Below, piece by piece: positions 1-12,929 of a stretch of 64,000 nucleotides of DNA. Location: contig OU612066.1 of the NCBI GenBank assembly GCA_914767715.1, positions 4,657,001 to 4,721,000 of the forward strand. Direction: 5' to 3'. The position numbers and the translations under genes were made by a program. Position 1 is the stretch's first letter. Every line of letters starts with the position of its first letter. The notes beneath the pieces are model-generated. The model saw only the letters and a list, made by a program, of their open reading frames with translations, did not search any database and had not been told where the DNA came from. This DNA is from Membranipora membranacea (lineage: Eukaryota; Bryozoa; Gymnolaemata; Cheilostomatida; Membraniporidae).

Positions 1-391
1 AGAAAATCGAACAGACATACACATCACTACGTAGCAACTGTGCAATAATTAAACCCTCATTTAGATCAAACCTAGGCAAATCAGCCTTTTTAAATATTTT
101 TCATACATTTGTAACTAAATCAACCAAGCCTCATGAATCATTATCATTTAATCCTACCTAAAGTTGTTAACTTGTATTTTTGTTTGCCACTCTCTGTTTC
201 TTCTTTTCTTTTTTCATCTTATTCATGCAATTTATGATACCATGCTTTCATTATCCTACACACTATATAGTATGTAACACCCTACCACTTATATCTTTTT
301 ATTCAAGTCATTTTTTGTATCTATGTTCATGTGTATGAGGTCAACAAGTTATTTTTAATTTGCTTTAATTATAAACTTTTAGAAAACCTCA

Positions 392-416
392 ATAAATAAA
401 TAAATAAATAAATAAT
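392..416. repeat. (AAAT)n microsatellite
   Basis: Six or so AAAT units directly abut the left edge of the first copy of the 0.55-kb repeat. Seen directly. Confidence 0.9.
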
Positions 417-958
417 TAAACCTTTTTATCAGACAAAAATCAAAATCCAATCGCCGTTTTTTCAAGAGGAAGTCAGTTTAATTACATTTTTATTTTTAAA
501 TTCAAAGTGATCAATGGGCAAATGCAATCTCCGTTTTTTTGGCCATGCTTATTCACAGTGATGAACTCCGGTGCATATAAAACCGGGGGAACATCAAGGC
601 TGGACAGTTCTGGTTGGAGAGCCCTTGGAGCATGTTTTTCTGGTATGGTATAGATTGCTTTTCTGGTATCTAACTTAATTTATTATTAAAAAAATACAAA
701 TTGATTTTAATGTCGAAAAGGCATCTCAACTATGAGCCATTAGTAAATTGAATTAATACCTACCTGTCACAAAATTCTAAATACAAATGTTGTGGATAAA
801 TTTGATTAGATAAACAAAACACTTTTTGTATGGAGTTGCCTTCTTCCTCAACAGGAAGAAGTTAACTCCATACAAAATAAACATGAGCAAAATAAATAAA
901 ATAGTGGTGTCTGTTCTGCTCGAGTATTCGGCCCCAAGTGGGTCGAATATGCGACAGA
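412..958 (+). repeat. 0.55-kb dispersed repeat, copy 1
   Basis: This stretch recurs almost base for base at 7160-7714 in the same orientation. Both copies run from a TTAAACCTTTTTATCAG start to a GAATATGCGACAGA end and share an internal TATA-like GCATATAAAACC and an inverted hairpin. Neither end has TG/CA termini, terminal inverted repeats or a clear target duplication, so I cannot assign a class. The open frames in it are short and not gene-like. The high similarity of the two copies suggests recent spread. Confidence 0.85.
825..877. other. Perfect long-stem hairpin inside the dispersed repeat
   Basis: TTTTGTATGGAGTT pairs with AACTCCATACAAAA, and the inner CTTCTTCCT pairs with AGGAAGAAG around a CAAC loop. 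The second copy (about 7580-7633) keeps the fold with mismatches. It may be a structural part of the repeat or a small-RNA source; nothing in the sequence decides this. Confidence 0.6.
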
Positions 959-3900
959 ATACTGGTGCCCCGAGTGAATTTGGACTTACGACCTTCAAGT
1001 TTTGAGACTGATTTGCGATCATGCTGCATTATTGTCATTATATCCACTTTATTTAGCATCGATCTAGAGTAATATCCATGTGAGTACTTGTCGCAGTATC
1101 ATTTTTTGTCTCTCAGTATCAATTCAGCGTCTCTTAGTATTAATCCAGTGAGACGACAGCTGTAGTTTTGTTGCCACAGTTAGTCATAATTCAGTTATCA
1201 TTATCCGTTTCTCAGGATGTGTAGATGACGTTTCTTCTTCTCTTCATGCTGTAGTGCTGGCGTGATGCTTGTCATTCTAGCGACAAGCATGATTGTTTGT
1301 TTCCAGTGCCTGTAATAATAAGAGTTGTAATTCATCAACACATTCACATTTTGTATCAGCTAGACATTTTATTTATAGGACATTAACATTATTATTCTAT
1401 TCTCTAGATATAATTAATGCTGGATAAGATTGTATTCAAACGACCTTCCCCGAGCAAGCCGACGACATATTTAACTAAAGAGAGATTAATTACCCATTAC
1501 AACGTAAGTTGACAAAACAGCCTTTACCTCACAAATCACCAGGTCAAGCCTTGAGAAAATTATAGGGTTTGAAATTTCTTTTGAGAAGATAAAATTACAA
1601 CCATGGACAACAAAAATGTTTATAAATGATGGAAAAACTGAAGTGAATTGAAATAGAACTTGTGGGAAACTCTGGTCCAGGAAAATTGCTGGGACGGATT
1701 AACAAAATATTCATAAGGATACTGGAAAAATATTATTATTACTATGGAGGAAAAAATGGGTGGACAAATTGAAAGGAAAACAGGAGGAAAATTATGGAAA
1801 ATTGAAACCGGGGAGCTCCAGCGGCAATTTATCACTCCATTTGTATGGAATAGGTCTATAGGGCTAGTTGTCAGAGGCTGCAGACTAATCAAATAAATAC
1901 GCGTACTTAGTTGAGTTAATATCATTCCTTCATTAAAGATTGTCTGAATCCGGCTCAATCTGACAACTGGTCTGACTCTGTACACTTGGGGGATTGATTG
2001 TCCATATGTTATACAAAGAGGATATAAAGGAGGATATAAGGAGGATATTTATTTTATAGGATTTTTTTTTTTATTATTTTCAAGTTTTTTGTCAAAAATC
2101 AAGCGCTTTCAAACTTCTGATTACAGGATGAAACTTCAAAACTATAAGCAATTTTCCTTTCAGTTAGTTGTTTTGCCTGTGTTCAGAGTTTAGTGCGCTG
2201 ATTTTCTATACAATTTGAAGAGTTTTATTTCTGTTGTCACCAGTATCTTTTTAAATTTGTTAATATAAAAAGTTTAAACTAGAGAAACATTTATACTCCC
2301 ATGTTCGTGCAAGTTTTTCACCAACGTAGTCTGTGGTTATGATTTTTACAAACGGAATATAAACAATTATCACTGGTCTCAACAGTAAACACGCAATGAC
2401 ATTTTATACAAACCTCTTCGGTAGAATGGGATCATTTAACCACTGCAACAGGTAAGTCATGCTAACAATCACTCTGCCTGCAGGATAGCCTTATGACATA
2501 GTCTACCTCTGCAGCACAGCGGTGGTGGCGCTGCCTTCCATCAAGAAAACTCCCAGAGTTCAAGGTTATAAGATATCAAAACCAGTGTTCCATTTAGGCC
2601 CAAATATTTCTAAATTATGGGTTTCCATTGTTTTCCCAATTTCGGTACTAAGACTAGGCGAATAAGTTCAAGCCCTATGCTGCAGAGACGAACATATGCC
2701 TCAACAGTTCCACATGCGCAGAGTGGCTAACAATAGGAAGTGATTATAAGAAAATTGCGTAATAATGGAAATTGATGACATTGCTATGTGATTTTAGCCA
2801 TCCGAATATTGTTAACCAGTTACCCAACACATACCTGTCACAAGTGACGAATGCCTTGAGATATTCCGTCGCCATACCTGCCAGTTGGTCAGCTTACAGG
2901 CTATCACGGGGTTTAAACTACCAAATACAAATTATGATATGAATATAAATATTGCTGGTTTCGTGATCATTTTTCTGTGGATAATTGCGTGTTGACTGAT
3001 ACCAATGTATTTACAAGACAATGTAAACCAATAGAAATTTGTCTAGGTGATTTTTCAGGTTGTTTCTAAAAAGATGGTTATTGTCAGCGGCCCGGGATGG
3101 TTCAATGGTCATTGGGAAACTTATAAGTCTTACAGTCATATTGCTGCGAACCTCTCAGCACAAATAACCCCTGTACCGGCAAAACACAGAATTCACATGT
3201 ACTTGTTGTTAATAACTCAATGTACGTACCTTGGGAGATAATCTTTTCAGTTGTATGTCTAATAATGACTATGATATGTAGTTGATTACCAAAAGCTCCT
3301 ACCAAATCGGGAATCTCCACTATCACTATGTATGGCCTCATTAATTACTAAGTTAGTTAGTTAAGTGCTGAAGTTAGCAAGTGTTGAAGTCTACTGCACA
3401 GCACAACTAACACAAGTAGTTAGTTTCCATAGCAATAGGTATGATTGACGAGTGATATCTACTTAAAAAAGTGTCTTATGTATTAGGGGGTTAAATGCTA
3501 CTAAACCTGCATACTGCATAATTTCGCTTGACTTCCGCTCTGATGTTAACAAACTTGTTTCAAGTAAATTAATTCATGGTTGGCTATCAGTAGGCTTGAA
3601 TCCCCATAGCAGGCGTATCAACCACAACAAAGCATATAAATACAGGAACTAATTTAGAAGGGCATGTCGGATGGTATATCACCTGTAATTAGATAATATA
3701 AGATTTTAGATGTGCATTAGAGTTTTCACGGTCATTTGGCAGTCAAAGTTTGTGATTTATCATTTATTTAGGTAACTATTTAAGGGAGGTCTTGGTATTG
3801 AATGTTTATGTTGTTTATCTATTAGTCAGCAAAAATCAGGACGAAACTTTAGATAGTTGTTTTTTTGAAGTTCGAAGTAATTGTAAATACAGATATCTCT

Positions 3901-5829
3901 GTATGTTAGTAAAACAAGTTTTATCAACTGACCACTGGTTCTGACAACACCACTAGCCTCAATAGCCTAAATAGCATTAGTAGAATATGGGATGGAGTTT
4001 TGATTTGCACTCCATCTATTGATGTAGGAGGGGATAACTCTCCGTTAGCATTAGTTTCATATACATTGGATATTCAATGAACGAAGATTAAATTATGATA
4101 AGGTGTTTGAAGTAATCAAATAAATGAGGATAAATTATGCAATTAGTACTTTTTTGTATTAGGTAAATAAGAGTGTATGGATTCAAACAAACATTTAAAG
4201 CTAATTCTAAATGTAGGCACGTGCCGATGACCTTGTCTGTCAAATTTGGATCGCGGGGACCTGGTAGCTTTAGTTGTAGGATTACTCCGATGACGGAAGC
4301 ATTGTATCCTACTGTTGAGTGATGTGCAGGTTTTTGGGGAAGGGGCCCAGAAGAACTGTTCATTTTTGTTTCACTATAGGCCTACTCAGTATTCAGTGTC
4401 AGTAAACATTTCTTTAGAATTGCCTGTCACATGCGGGAATAATCTTTCATGTAGGGTTTGGGTTTCCCTTCCACCTGATGGTAGGGCCTAAGTCACTCGC
4501 GACTATGATTCAGTTGTAGTGCAATTACTGTGAGCCTTCCAATATAAAGCAATCAGGGAGGCAAACTGGGCTTTTAAGCCTACGTTGGTAGGGTGAGCTT
4601 AATGATCACAGGCATTCCAAACTTTGAATCAACAAAATATTGATGTTATATTCAATTTGAATTGAGTTCTTCTTACAAGGCCACTCCCAGAGACTGCTGA
4701 TTTGGGCAACAGTGGATATTGTTATGCCGAAAGAGGTGGGGAGTATGACTGTAATTTGAATTGTACAAGACCCACAACAGAATTCTCGGATGTCAAAGTC
4801 ATTGGTCAGTGTCATTTGTCTGGTAGTGTTTTGTTAGTTGAAAAATTTAATTCACCAACAAGGGTGTAGGGCAAAAAATACAGAGTTTTTTACACCTAAA
4901 GAACTCATTTTTTCCAGTAAGGTGCAGTATCAGAGATTTTATAACACAGTACGGTGTTATAACTGGTAAAATTTACTAGCTGTAATCTGGCCTCAGAGCC
5001 TCATACTTGGTAGTTATCTTATCTTACCTAAAGCATTATCCTGTACCACGGCGCACCTTATAGCGAGTTTATGCTAATTTACTTATCTCGTCAGTTCGCA
5101 GGTTTTTCTCATCCCTTTCATTCTAGACAACTGTAGTGACAAGTCGTCTTTTTCACAATTCCCACCTTCCCGCCCTAAAATACTACCTTATGTTACTATA
5201 TTTCTCAGTGTGTGAAAGGTGACTTGGGTGCATGTGTAGTTGGTGCTAAATTTTCCGCCTTTTCTAAAGTATCGAGGCCGAATTTCCTCCTATAAAGTTC
5301 TTGCCCTGCCCATGCTGTTCTCCAGCAACTTACTGTACTTACTATAATGTTTATTTCTAACTTATTGGGGGTTAACCAGGAAATGGCGTATTACTCGCCC
5401 CCCTCCTATAGGGGAACCCTCAGCTATCTTGTTAATCTTTGAGGTAAGAAAAAATAAGGATTAGCATTTGGGTTAAAAGATTCATCAGTTTAAATTTGAT
5501 TGGTGAATCAGTAATTTCCAATGGTACCTATCCATTATCCAATATTGAGAGTACCTTACCATTAGTAATTGAGTATTTTCTGTGACAGTAGGTTTAAGTT
5601 ATAGTTACCATAGTTAAATTTGTAATTTAGGCTTATGTTATTAGATAAGAAATAATTATACTCTATCCTTCACAAGTTATAAAAGTTGTCTAGTTACCAG
5701 TGTTGGTCAGTTGACAACTCCAAGTTATGAAAAAGTAAATGAATAGTTACTAGTCTAACCAGGAAGTTTGTTCAAAGCGTTTTGGCTCAATACTGTATTT
5801 GTAAACAAAAATTTGATTGTACGGATCTA
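959..5829. other. Gene-free, A+T-rich stretch
   Basis: No open frame here looks coding: the longest is about 120 codons, without recognisable motifs or splice context. Short direct repeats such as GGAGGATAT near 2030-2045 occur. Nucleotides 2455-2600 resemble, in inverted orientation, a stretch at 48240-48335. I see nothing else. Confidence 0.5.
2455..2600 (+). repeat. Diverged dispersed repeat, copy 1
   Basis: The block around CCCAGAGTTCAAGGT with flanking GCCTGCAG and CCTTCCATCAAGAA resembles the reverse complement of 48240-48335. No coding frame is shared. Could be an old transposon tail. Confidence 0.45.
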
Positions 5830-6460
5830 TCCATAACTTTTATTACATTCATCACTGGGTTAGTTCATCTGGTTACCATTCCATGCTATTTTCTGTGGTT
5901 TTCCATGGAATGCTTTGCATTCCGGGTCAACTGATTTGTTTTCAGTGATGCAGTGTAGATGGCCGAGGGGTAATGAGGGAGTGCCAGTACTAAGAGCTAT
6001 GGTTCAGACAACATAATGGACAATCTTGAGCCAACTATCCTGATGAGCCAGGAATATAATGTTAATCAAGTTTGTGAAGATTTAGACATTTCTCTCACAA
6101 GTGCGAAGGGAAATAATTACGATAATATTATGAGTTTTATTTTTGTCGCGAAGTAGGACGCAACTCCGAATTGAATGCTAAAATTGTCTATTGTGTACAT
6201 TAAACAATGTTCCTGAATTTGCTTAGAATTGTTGGGAGTGGGAAGTGACCTGTCATTTTGCCTTTAGTGTCATATTCTTTTGATTAGATCACCTGATAAC
6301 CATTCTATGCTATTTCCTTTGGTTCTCCGTGGAATGTCTGGCATTCCGGTTTAACCGATTTGTTTTCAGAAGGGAGTGAATGGAAGCATTCAATGCTGCT
6401 CATATAATGGCGATCTAGGGTATAATCATCCATTATGTTGGGCTGGCTATCCTTATGGAC
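5830..6460 (+). repeat. Diverged tandem duplication, period about 440 bp
   Basis: The segment containing GGAATG..GGCATTCCGG and ending TTTGTTTTCAG occurs at about 5860-5945 and again at about 6290-6370. A weaker match (CATTATG..GGCTGGCTATCC against CATAATGG..GCCAACTATCC) follows each. The TTTGTTTTCAG end looks like a splice acceptor, but no open exon follows either copy. Confidence 0.55.
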
Positions 6461-6539
6461 AGGGAGACTCAATAGAAAGGAGATGTCACTAATTGAAAAT
6501 TACAATGGAGAACCAGGGTAGATTATGGCAACCCGGCTA

Positions 6540-6975
6540 CCTAAGTGGATCAGGAGGCGATAAACAGAGGAGTGGCAGAGGCTGTGAGACCTCAGCTCTC
6601 ACAACTAGGATTAGGATGAGCCGGGGGGGGGGGGGGGCTCAACCCCGAGGAGCAGCAGAAGCTGTGAGATAACCTCACAGCTTACTTCAGAGCTCAGGAG
6701 AGACAAGGAGAAGGAGGAGCAGAAACTGTGAGTTAACTTCACAGCTTACTTCGGATGACTCAGGAGAGTCAAGGAGAAAAAGGAGCAGTAGCTGTGAGAT
6801 AACTTCACAGCTTACTTCAGAGCTCAGGAGAGACAAGGAGAAGGAGGAGCAGAAACTGTGAGTTAACTTCACAGCTTACTTCGGATGACTCAGGAGAGTC
6901 AATGAAAAGGGGGGGGGGGCGAGCAGAAGCTGTGAGATCTCAAGTTCTCACAGCTCAAGCTCAGGAGATTTCGGA
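6540..6975. repeat. Minisatellite of about 67-bp units with internal hairpins
   Basis: Five to six units begin GGAGCAG and contain a short inverted repeat, for example GCTGTGAG..CTCACAGC. Alternate units differ (CAGAGCTCAGG versus CGGATGACTCAGG), giving a dimeric period of about 134 bp. Runs of G interrupt it near 6625 and 6908. The two 61-codon frames here are by-products of the repeats. Confidence 0.85.
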
Positions 6976-7159
6976 TAGAGAGAATAAAACCAAGAAGATT
7001 GGAGCAAGTGATAACAGACAGCGTCAACCACTTCAAATCAGAGACCAACCTCAGTTTTATCTTTTGACGAAATCTGTTGTGTATTAGGTGTAACCAAATT
7101 AATGTCAGCTATCAGTCATCCCATCTCCGCCTTTTTGGGATGTTCAATCGCTGTCATAT

Positions 7160-7714
7160 AATAATGTATAATTAAACCTTTTTATCAGACAAAAATCAGA
7201 ATCCAATTGCCGTTTTTTCAAGAGGAAGTCAGTTTAATTACATTTTTATTTTTAAACTTAAAGTGATCAATGGGCAAATGCAATCTCCGTTTTTTTGGCC
7301 ATGCTTATTCACAGTGATGAACTCCGGTGCATATAAAACCGGGGGAACATCAAGGCTGGACAATTCTGGTTGGAGAGCCCTTGGAGCATGTTTTTCTGGT
7401 ATGGTGTAGATTACTTTTCTGGTATCTAACTTGGTTTTTTATTCAAAAAATACAAATTAATTTTAATGTCGAAAAGGCATCTCAACTATGAGACATTAGT
7501 AAATTGAATTAATACCTACTTGTCACAAAATTCTAAATACAAATGTTGTGGACAAATTAGATTAGATAAACAAAACACTTTTTGTATTGAGTTGCCTTCT
7601 TCTTCAACAGGAAGAAGTTAACTCCATACAAAATAAACATGAGCAAAATAAATAAAATAGTGGTGTCTGTTCTGCTCGGGTATTCGGCCCCAAGTGGGTC
7701 GAATATGCGACAGA
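7160..7714 (+). repeat. 0.55-kb dispersed repeat, copy 2
   Basis: Near-identical to 412-958 and in the same orientation. Differences are scattered single bases and one base in the hairpin stem. The right flank (CTAGACGATAG) does not match the flanks of copy 1. Confidence 0.85.
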
Positions 7715-8570
7715 CTAGACGATAGATTTTCCTTCTTTTTTTATGTGATTCCAAGTTCACTTGGCATGCCAAACTATTTACTTATGTTTAGCTAGTAGAG
7801 ACTGGCTGGAGTGGGGTAGATTTATTTAAATTCAGCATTATAACCGCATGACAAATATAATCATATCGGGCAGCTCTTAATTTAATTTAACTCACATCTA
7901 GCGCAATTTCTTTTCGAGTTGTCCTCTCTTGTGAAATCGATGTATTCAGGCTCCTGGCTATGCCGAATCCTTTGACAATATCCATTTTGGTGTCATATGA
8001 CATTGAGTCCTAATATATGTGCCTAAAACAGCAACTTGCTTACTTTCTGATGTGATATACTAGTTTAAACTCAGGAGATGGGGGTGATTACGTATTTCGA
8101 ATCTACCAATGCCAAGGTAATATAGATATTGAGATGGAGAAGGCTGGGAGATGATTGTTCTTCTATCACCGAAATTCATAAGGATGTGATCAATAAAGGT
8201 GAGTGGTTTGAGAGGAAGGGTTGGGCTCTAGTTTTAGTGATTGTAAGAGGTCTATAGTTATTGGATTCTGAATGGAATATTGTGGTGGATTTTCCACCAC
8301 AGCTGGACATTCAATATTCAATTTTACATTAACCCATGTATCATAAGTTGTCCTCCAATCTCATCATATTATAACTTTTTTAATTTGAACTTTTACATCC
8401 ATCTAGAATGTCCCCTGTTTCCTGTTTCATCAGCCAGTATCATATTAGTATATGCTTTTAATAACTGAACATGAGTAGAGTCTAGTCAGTTAGCATTTAG
8501 CAGCTGAAGCAACAACACCTCATCTTTCTTTTAATTAGTACTGGCAGACCTCCTTGCCTTGACATAATGT
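7715..8570. other. Gene-free stretch
   Basis: A+T-rich, with no coding-like frame, repeat or recognisable motif that I can support. Confidence 0.5.
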
Positions 8571-8659
8571 TGCCTTGTTGTACTCTGTTGTTAGACTGTA
8601 GCCTCCCTTGGGTAGTAGGTAGAGGCTAAGTAAATACCCCCATTGCACCACTGCAACCA

Positions 8660-9030
8660 TTGACGTGATTCCCAGTCCAGTTCCTCCCAAAGATAGTTGT
8701 AACTCAGAGCCATTCTCTTCCCCCCATTTGGTTTATTTATTTTATCTATACCCCTTCCCTTCCATTTGTCTCGCCGGACAAAGATTCCCAGTCCAGTTGT
8801 TCTCCCAGCTATCTTGCAAGGATAGTTGTAACTCAGAGCTATTCCCTTCAATCCCATTTATTTTATGTATCTATACCCCTTCCCTGCCATTTGTCTCGCC
8901 GCACAAATCAGGTAATATTTGTCAAAATCCCTTCCCCCCAATTTGTCTTGCAAAATAAATAGGGTTACTACCTCGTCTATATCCCTGCCCTGCCATTTGT
9001 CTTGCCAGATAAATAAGTTGACCATCTTTG
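8660..9030. repeat. Diverged tandem repeats of about 100 bp
   Basis: At least three units share CCCTTCCCTGCCATTTGTCT followed by CGCC or TGCC and a DACAAA or AWAAAT end. A second shared block is TTCCCAGTCCAGTT with AGATAGTTGTAACTCAGAGC. The 97-codon plus frame is a by-product. Confidence 0.6.
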
Positions 9031-9094
9031 TCCATATCTCCCCCCCCCCCCCAAAGCCAGACCCAAAGTCAGATCAATTATAATCCAAGCCCAT

Positions 9095-9262
9095 ATAGAG
9101 TCGGCGTACTTGTTACCTTCCTCCCAGATAGAGACGGCGTACTCGTTATATTCCCAGCCCAAATATAGTCAGCATACTTGTTACCTTCTCCCTCAGATAG
9201 AGTCGGCGTACTGGGTATATTCACAGGCAGATAGAGTCGGTGTACTCGGTATATCTCCATAG
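9095..9262. repeat. Minisatellite, about 35-38-bp units
   Basis: Five units of AGATAGAGTCGGCGTACT followed by a variable TGTTACCTTC or CGTTATATTC tail. A poly-C run at about 9043-9053 lies just upstream. Confidence 0.8.
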
Positions 9263-10185
9263 GCAATAGGCAATGTGCGTGGTTGCAGTGGCGGGTATCG
9301 CCGCCTTAGGGTAACCCCCTCAAAATCCTCTACAATATTACAACACCTGTCAAGATATGGGAAAACTCATCTGATTGGGATATGAATTTAGAGAGTTTTA
9401 ATTTTTGAACATTGATACTAAAGTCTGAAGCTCTAACTTAAAACTACATGTCAAGTGACCCTACCTCTAGCCAGCACCAAATCTTTGAACTGAAACAGCA
9501 TCGGCCGCTTCCGTGTACACACAGCATCCGCCGCATCCGTGTACACATAGCATGCTCCTTGATGGTCATGTCACCAAGCACATGACTTGTTTATTATTTA
9601 ATCGTCAATCAAGTATGTCCGTTCATTCTCAAAAATAAAACCTGACTGACCTAAACAAGGAACATGAGAATTGAAAATGTGCAAAGATAAAAGAGATGAT
9701 AAATTGTTAAACTGAAAATAAAAGCTATTGATGATCATATAAAAGACCATCAGGTCTGTGACATCAAAAAACATATATCAAGATATCAGCTACAGTTGAA
9801 ACAGGCGGACTGTAATTCAGGGAATTCCATGGAAAGGTGTCTGTATTCGTTTAGACATGGATAAGATCAGCTAGGCTAATAATCTTGAAGGATGACACAC
9901 TTTTTTTCACATAAGTACTCTATTTGGAATTGTACATAATTAGTAATTGCCTAACTTGATACGTCAGATCCTAGGTCCCAAACAGAAACTATTCATTAGG
10001 TTTGAGTCTATTTCGCTTGACTCTGTAGCCATGGTATTTTTGATATGGGTTTAGTTTTCGAATAAGATTCAATTGTTACTTTAACACACTTGTCAAGATA
10101 AGTAAGTGTGTCACTGCGCACATAATTCTATAATCCCGCCACGGACTCCGGATCTCTGTGGCTGTACGATGGATCACATACGAGC
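9263..10185. other. Gene-free stretch
   Basis: No gene seen. A short duplication with GCATCSGCCGC and TCCGTGTACACA occurs at about 9498-9550. Confidence 0.5.
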
Positions 10186-10189
10186 GTCT

Positions 10190-10455
10190 AGTCTAGTGCT
10201 TAGATCACTGCTGGTACTCTAATAATTGAGCATAAAAGTATCTTACCAGTTTTCATTATTTGCTGCTTTTTTCTGTCGCGTTTATTTTGGCGTTGAGAGT
10301 AAGTCTTGTAGTCTGCCATAATAGGTTCAGTAAAGTGCTTAGATTACTGCTGATGCTCCCATAATTAAATGATATAGAAGCTTACCAGTACATGCTACTA
10401 CTAGTTGCCTCTTTCGCTATGAGTGTGGCGTGTAGTCTGTCAGAATGCTAAACAA
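10190..10455 (+). repeat. Tandem duplication, period about 140 bp
   Basis: AGTGCTTAGATCACTGCTG..CTTACCAGT..TGTAGTCTG at about 10195-10315 is repeated, diverged, at about 10335-10445. No coding function is visible. Confidence 0.6.
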
Positions 10456-11054
10456 TGAAGTTGGCTGTTTAAGTGATTGATGCCACTTTTCCAAATAGTA
10501 CGCTGCAAAAGTTTAAAAAAAAAGAAAAAAAGAGTTGCATACCCTTATTTTAGAATTTCCAAATCCAAGCAAAAAACTGTTACAATTGATCATCATATCA
10601 CGTTAAAAACGTCAGTCATATGGGCAATAGTTAGGGTTATCTCCTCAATCAGTTTTGAGTTCAAGAATTAATTTTCTCCCAAACTGGCAATCTAAGAGGT
10701 GTAGAACTGAGACATAGTATGGTATAGTATATCAGGCATATAAGTGCTGTCAAATTGTTGCCCCGTTCCATGTTAATAAACTGAAAGATAGCTTTTCGTG
10801 TATTCTAAATATATTTTATACTGGCATACAGAGAGGTGTAGAAACCAAATATTCGAAATCAGCATGACATTCTGAACTAGAAAAATTTAATTCTATGCTA
10901 CCCCTATTCCCTTAAACTAAACTAGTCTAAAGACATTTTTCAGTTCTTATATGGCTAGGTTTCTTTTGGACTATATGGAAGACATAACTGTTTTACATCA
11001 GATACATTGGGATCTCAGTCTAATGATAATACCATCACACAATGCCGATCACAT

Positions 11055-11825
11055 TCTAAAATTATCATTATGTTTGTGAGTTATTATCACAGAGTAAGGA
11101 TATACAGAGGGGACGCTTCAATGATCGTTATAGTGCCTGAGGTTTTTATCCACTGGGGAAATTCATCAATCTGGCCACCTGCCAATTTCAGAATATATAT
11201 AAGTTACAGTGGAGTTTTGTCATGCAGACATAGCCACCTTTGATAGGTCATAATTAATTCTGTATTTATCCTAAAGACTGATTTCCAACTTTTCTGAAAT
11301 GTCCAATCTTCAAGATATACACCATTATTTTTATTTTTTGCTAGGATACATAGGCTATGAGTAATCCAGGATTTTAAAATGAGTTTTATCATATAGATTT
11401 ACATGGGGCTTAGGTCAATGCACGGACATTTCCTAATTTTGATGACAAGCCGTCTATCAATTGTCACATGTAAATCTAAATGAAAAAACTCATTTTAAAA
11501 ACCTGGATTACTCTTAGCCTATGAATCCTAGCACAAAATGACAATAAAATGGTGTATAGCTTGAAGGTTGGACATTCCAACAAAGTTGATAATCAGTCTT
11601 TAGAATAAATACAGAATGAATTATGGCCCATCAAAGGTAGGGATGTCTGCAAGAAAAATGTCATTATAACATAAAGAGATAATGAGTTTTTGGCATCCAG
11701 CTGTGCACAATTTTCCCCCAGTGAATCAAAAACCGCAGGCACTATAACTATCATTGAACTGTCCGCTCTGTATATCTTACTCTGTGTTATTATCATTATG
11801 GGCATCGTTTGTTTTGAAATAGATT
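11055..11825. mobile_element. Foldback element (long inverted repeat)
   Basis: Two arms of about 350 bp (roughly 11055-11400 and 11455-11825) are inverted copies, separated by about 55 bp. The left arm has CACAGAGTAAGGATATACAGA and the right arm its complement, with scattered differences and small indels. No transposase is present. The 60-80-codon frames on both strands are shadows of the arms. Superfamily unknown. Confidence 0.8.
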
Positions 11826-11940
11826 TTTACCTTATTTCCATATATTAGGTATTTTTAAACAGCACTTTGAATGGCCCCATTATGAGCAGAGGTCTTATGT
11901 AGGGTAGATACTCTCTATCCTTGCCTGCCATTTCCAGCTA

Positions 11941-12584
11941 CCGTAAGGTCGCGTATTGTAACCACGTGGCTTGTTGGTGAACAGGCCTGGATTAATTTAG
12001 GAAACAAGACACAGATTTTAGCCATATCACACCAGCAAGCCCACTGTCATTTAACCACAATATCTAGCCGCCCAGGCAATATAATGATCAATAAATGTGC
12101 ACACTATGTGTTACATGCTAATGACCTCCCACCACACTGCACAGACCTGACCACAGCCCACAGCTGTCCTACTTACTTTTTCAAAACAAAACATTATGAT
12201 ACATTTCTGTCTGCCATAATAATAAGCATTGCATCGACTGGTTGGAGAAGAAGAATGCTGATTGGTTAACTTTTGGTCAGATCATTTCTAATTGGATGAT
12301 AATCTTATGTAGTTGTGACGAGGCAAACAACTGCTTGAGGTCAAGGTCACTACATTGAGCTCAACAATTTTATATGTCTCTTCTGAGGCCGGATATTGTT
12401 AATAAAAACAAGAGATATATAGTCGCTGCTAGCTTGTTACAACTGAGTTAGTATGTATGTTCACTCATTAGCCACCTGCCTATAGAATTTGGAAACAATG
12501 CCCTTATTACGACCACGGTATGCTTGACTAAGTTTTAACCACTCATGGACATTAACCATGCGGCTACAATACGCGACCTTGCGG
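11941..12584. mobile_element. TA-flanked MITE, 644 bp
   Basis: Terminal inverted repeats CCGTAAGGTCGCGTATTGTA and its near complement TACAATACGCGACCTTGCGG lie immediately inside TA on both sides (11939-11940 and 12585-12586). A TA target is typical of Tc1/mariner-type insertion. No transposase frame is present, so it is non-autonomous. Confidence 0.8.
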
Positions 12585-12929
12585 TACTCTTTTTGGAAGA
12601 GGTAGTGGAGGTTTTTCATATTTTGTGCGAGCGCACAGTAGACCTCCTGTATTTGTGGTCCTAATCCAAACAGCCTTGGCCACGATTAATTGCTTGCCTA
12701 TGCCTAATCAGAAATAACAGCTGACACCGGAACTCACCTGGATCATAAGATCACAAGTCTCTACCTTTTACCTTCAGCCTACTCCCAGGTTAGTTACAGC
12801 AGGCTTTGAAAAGTGATCACTGCACTGAGCTATTATCAACAGCGGGACCAGAATGTTTGGAATGAGTAATCAAAGATAAACCAGATCCTAGAAAGTATCC
12901 AGTGGTAATTAGACATTAGAAGTTTATTA

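Noticed and set aside
1620-1985. 121-codon minus-strand frame
   Set aside because: No motif or splice context; composition is that of A+T-rich non-coding DNA.
6540-6975. CRISPR-like array
   Set aside because: Units are contiguous without unique spacers, in an animal genome; it is a minisatellite.
412-7714. The two 0.55-kb repeats as LTRs of a 7.3-kb retrotransposon
   Set aside because: No TG..CA ends, primer binding site, polypurine tract, flanking duplication or gag-pol frames in the 6.2 kb between them.
8591-9266. Several 60-97-codon frames near 9 kb
   Set aside because: By-products of tandem repeats whose unit length keeps frames open.
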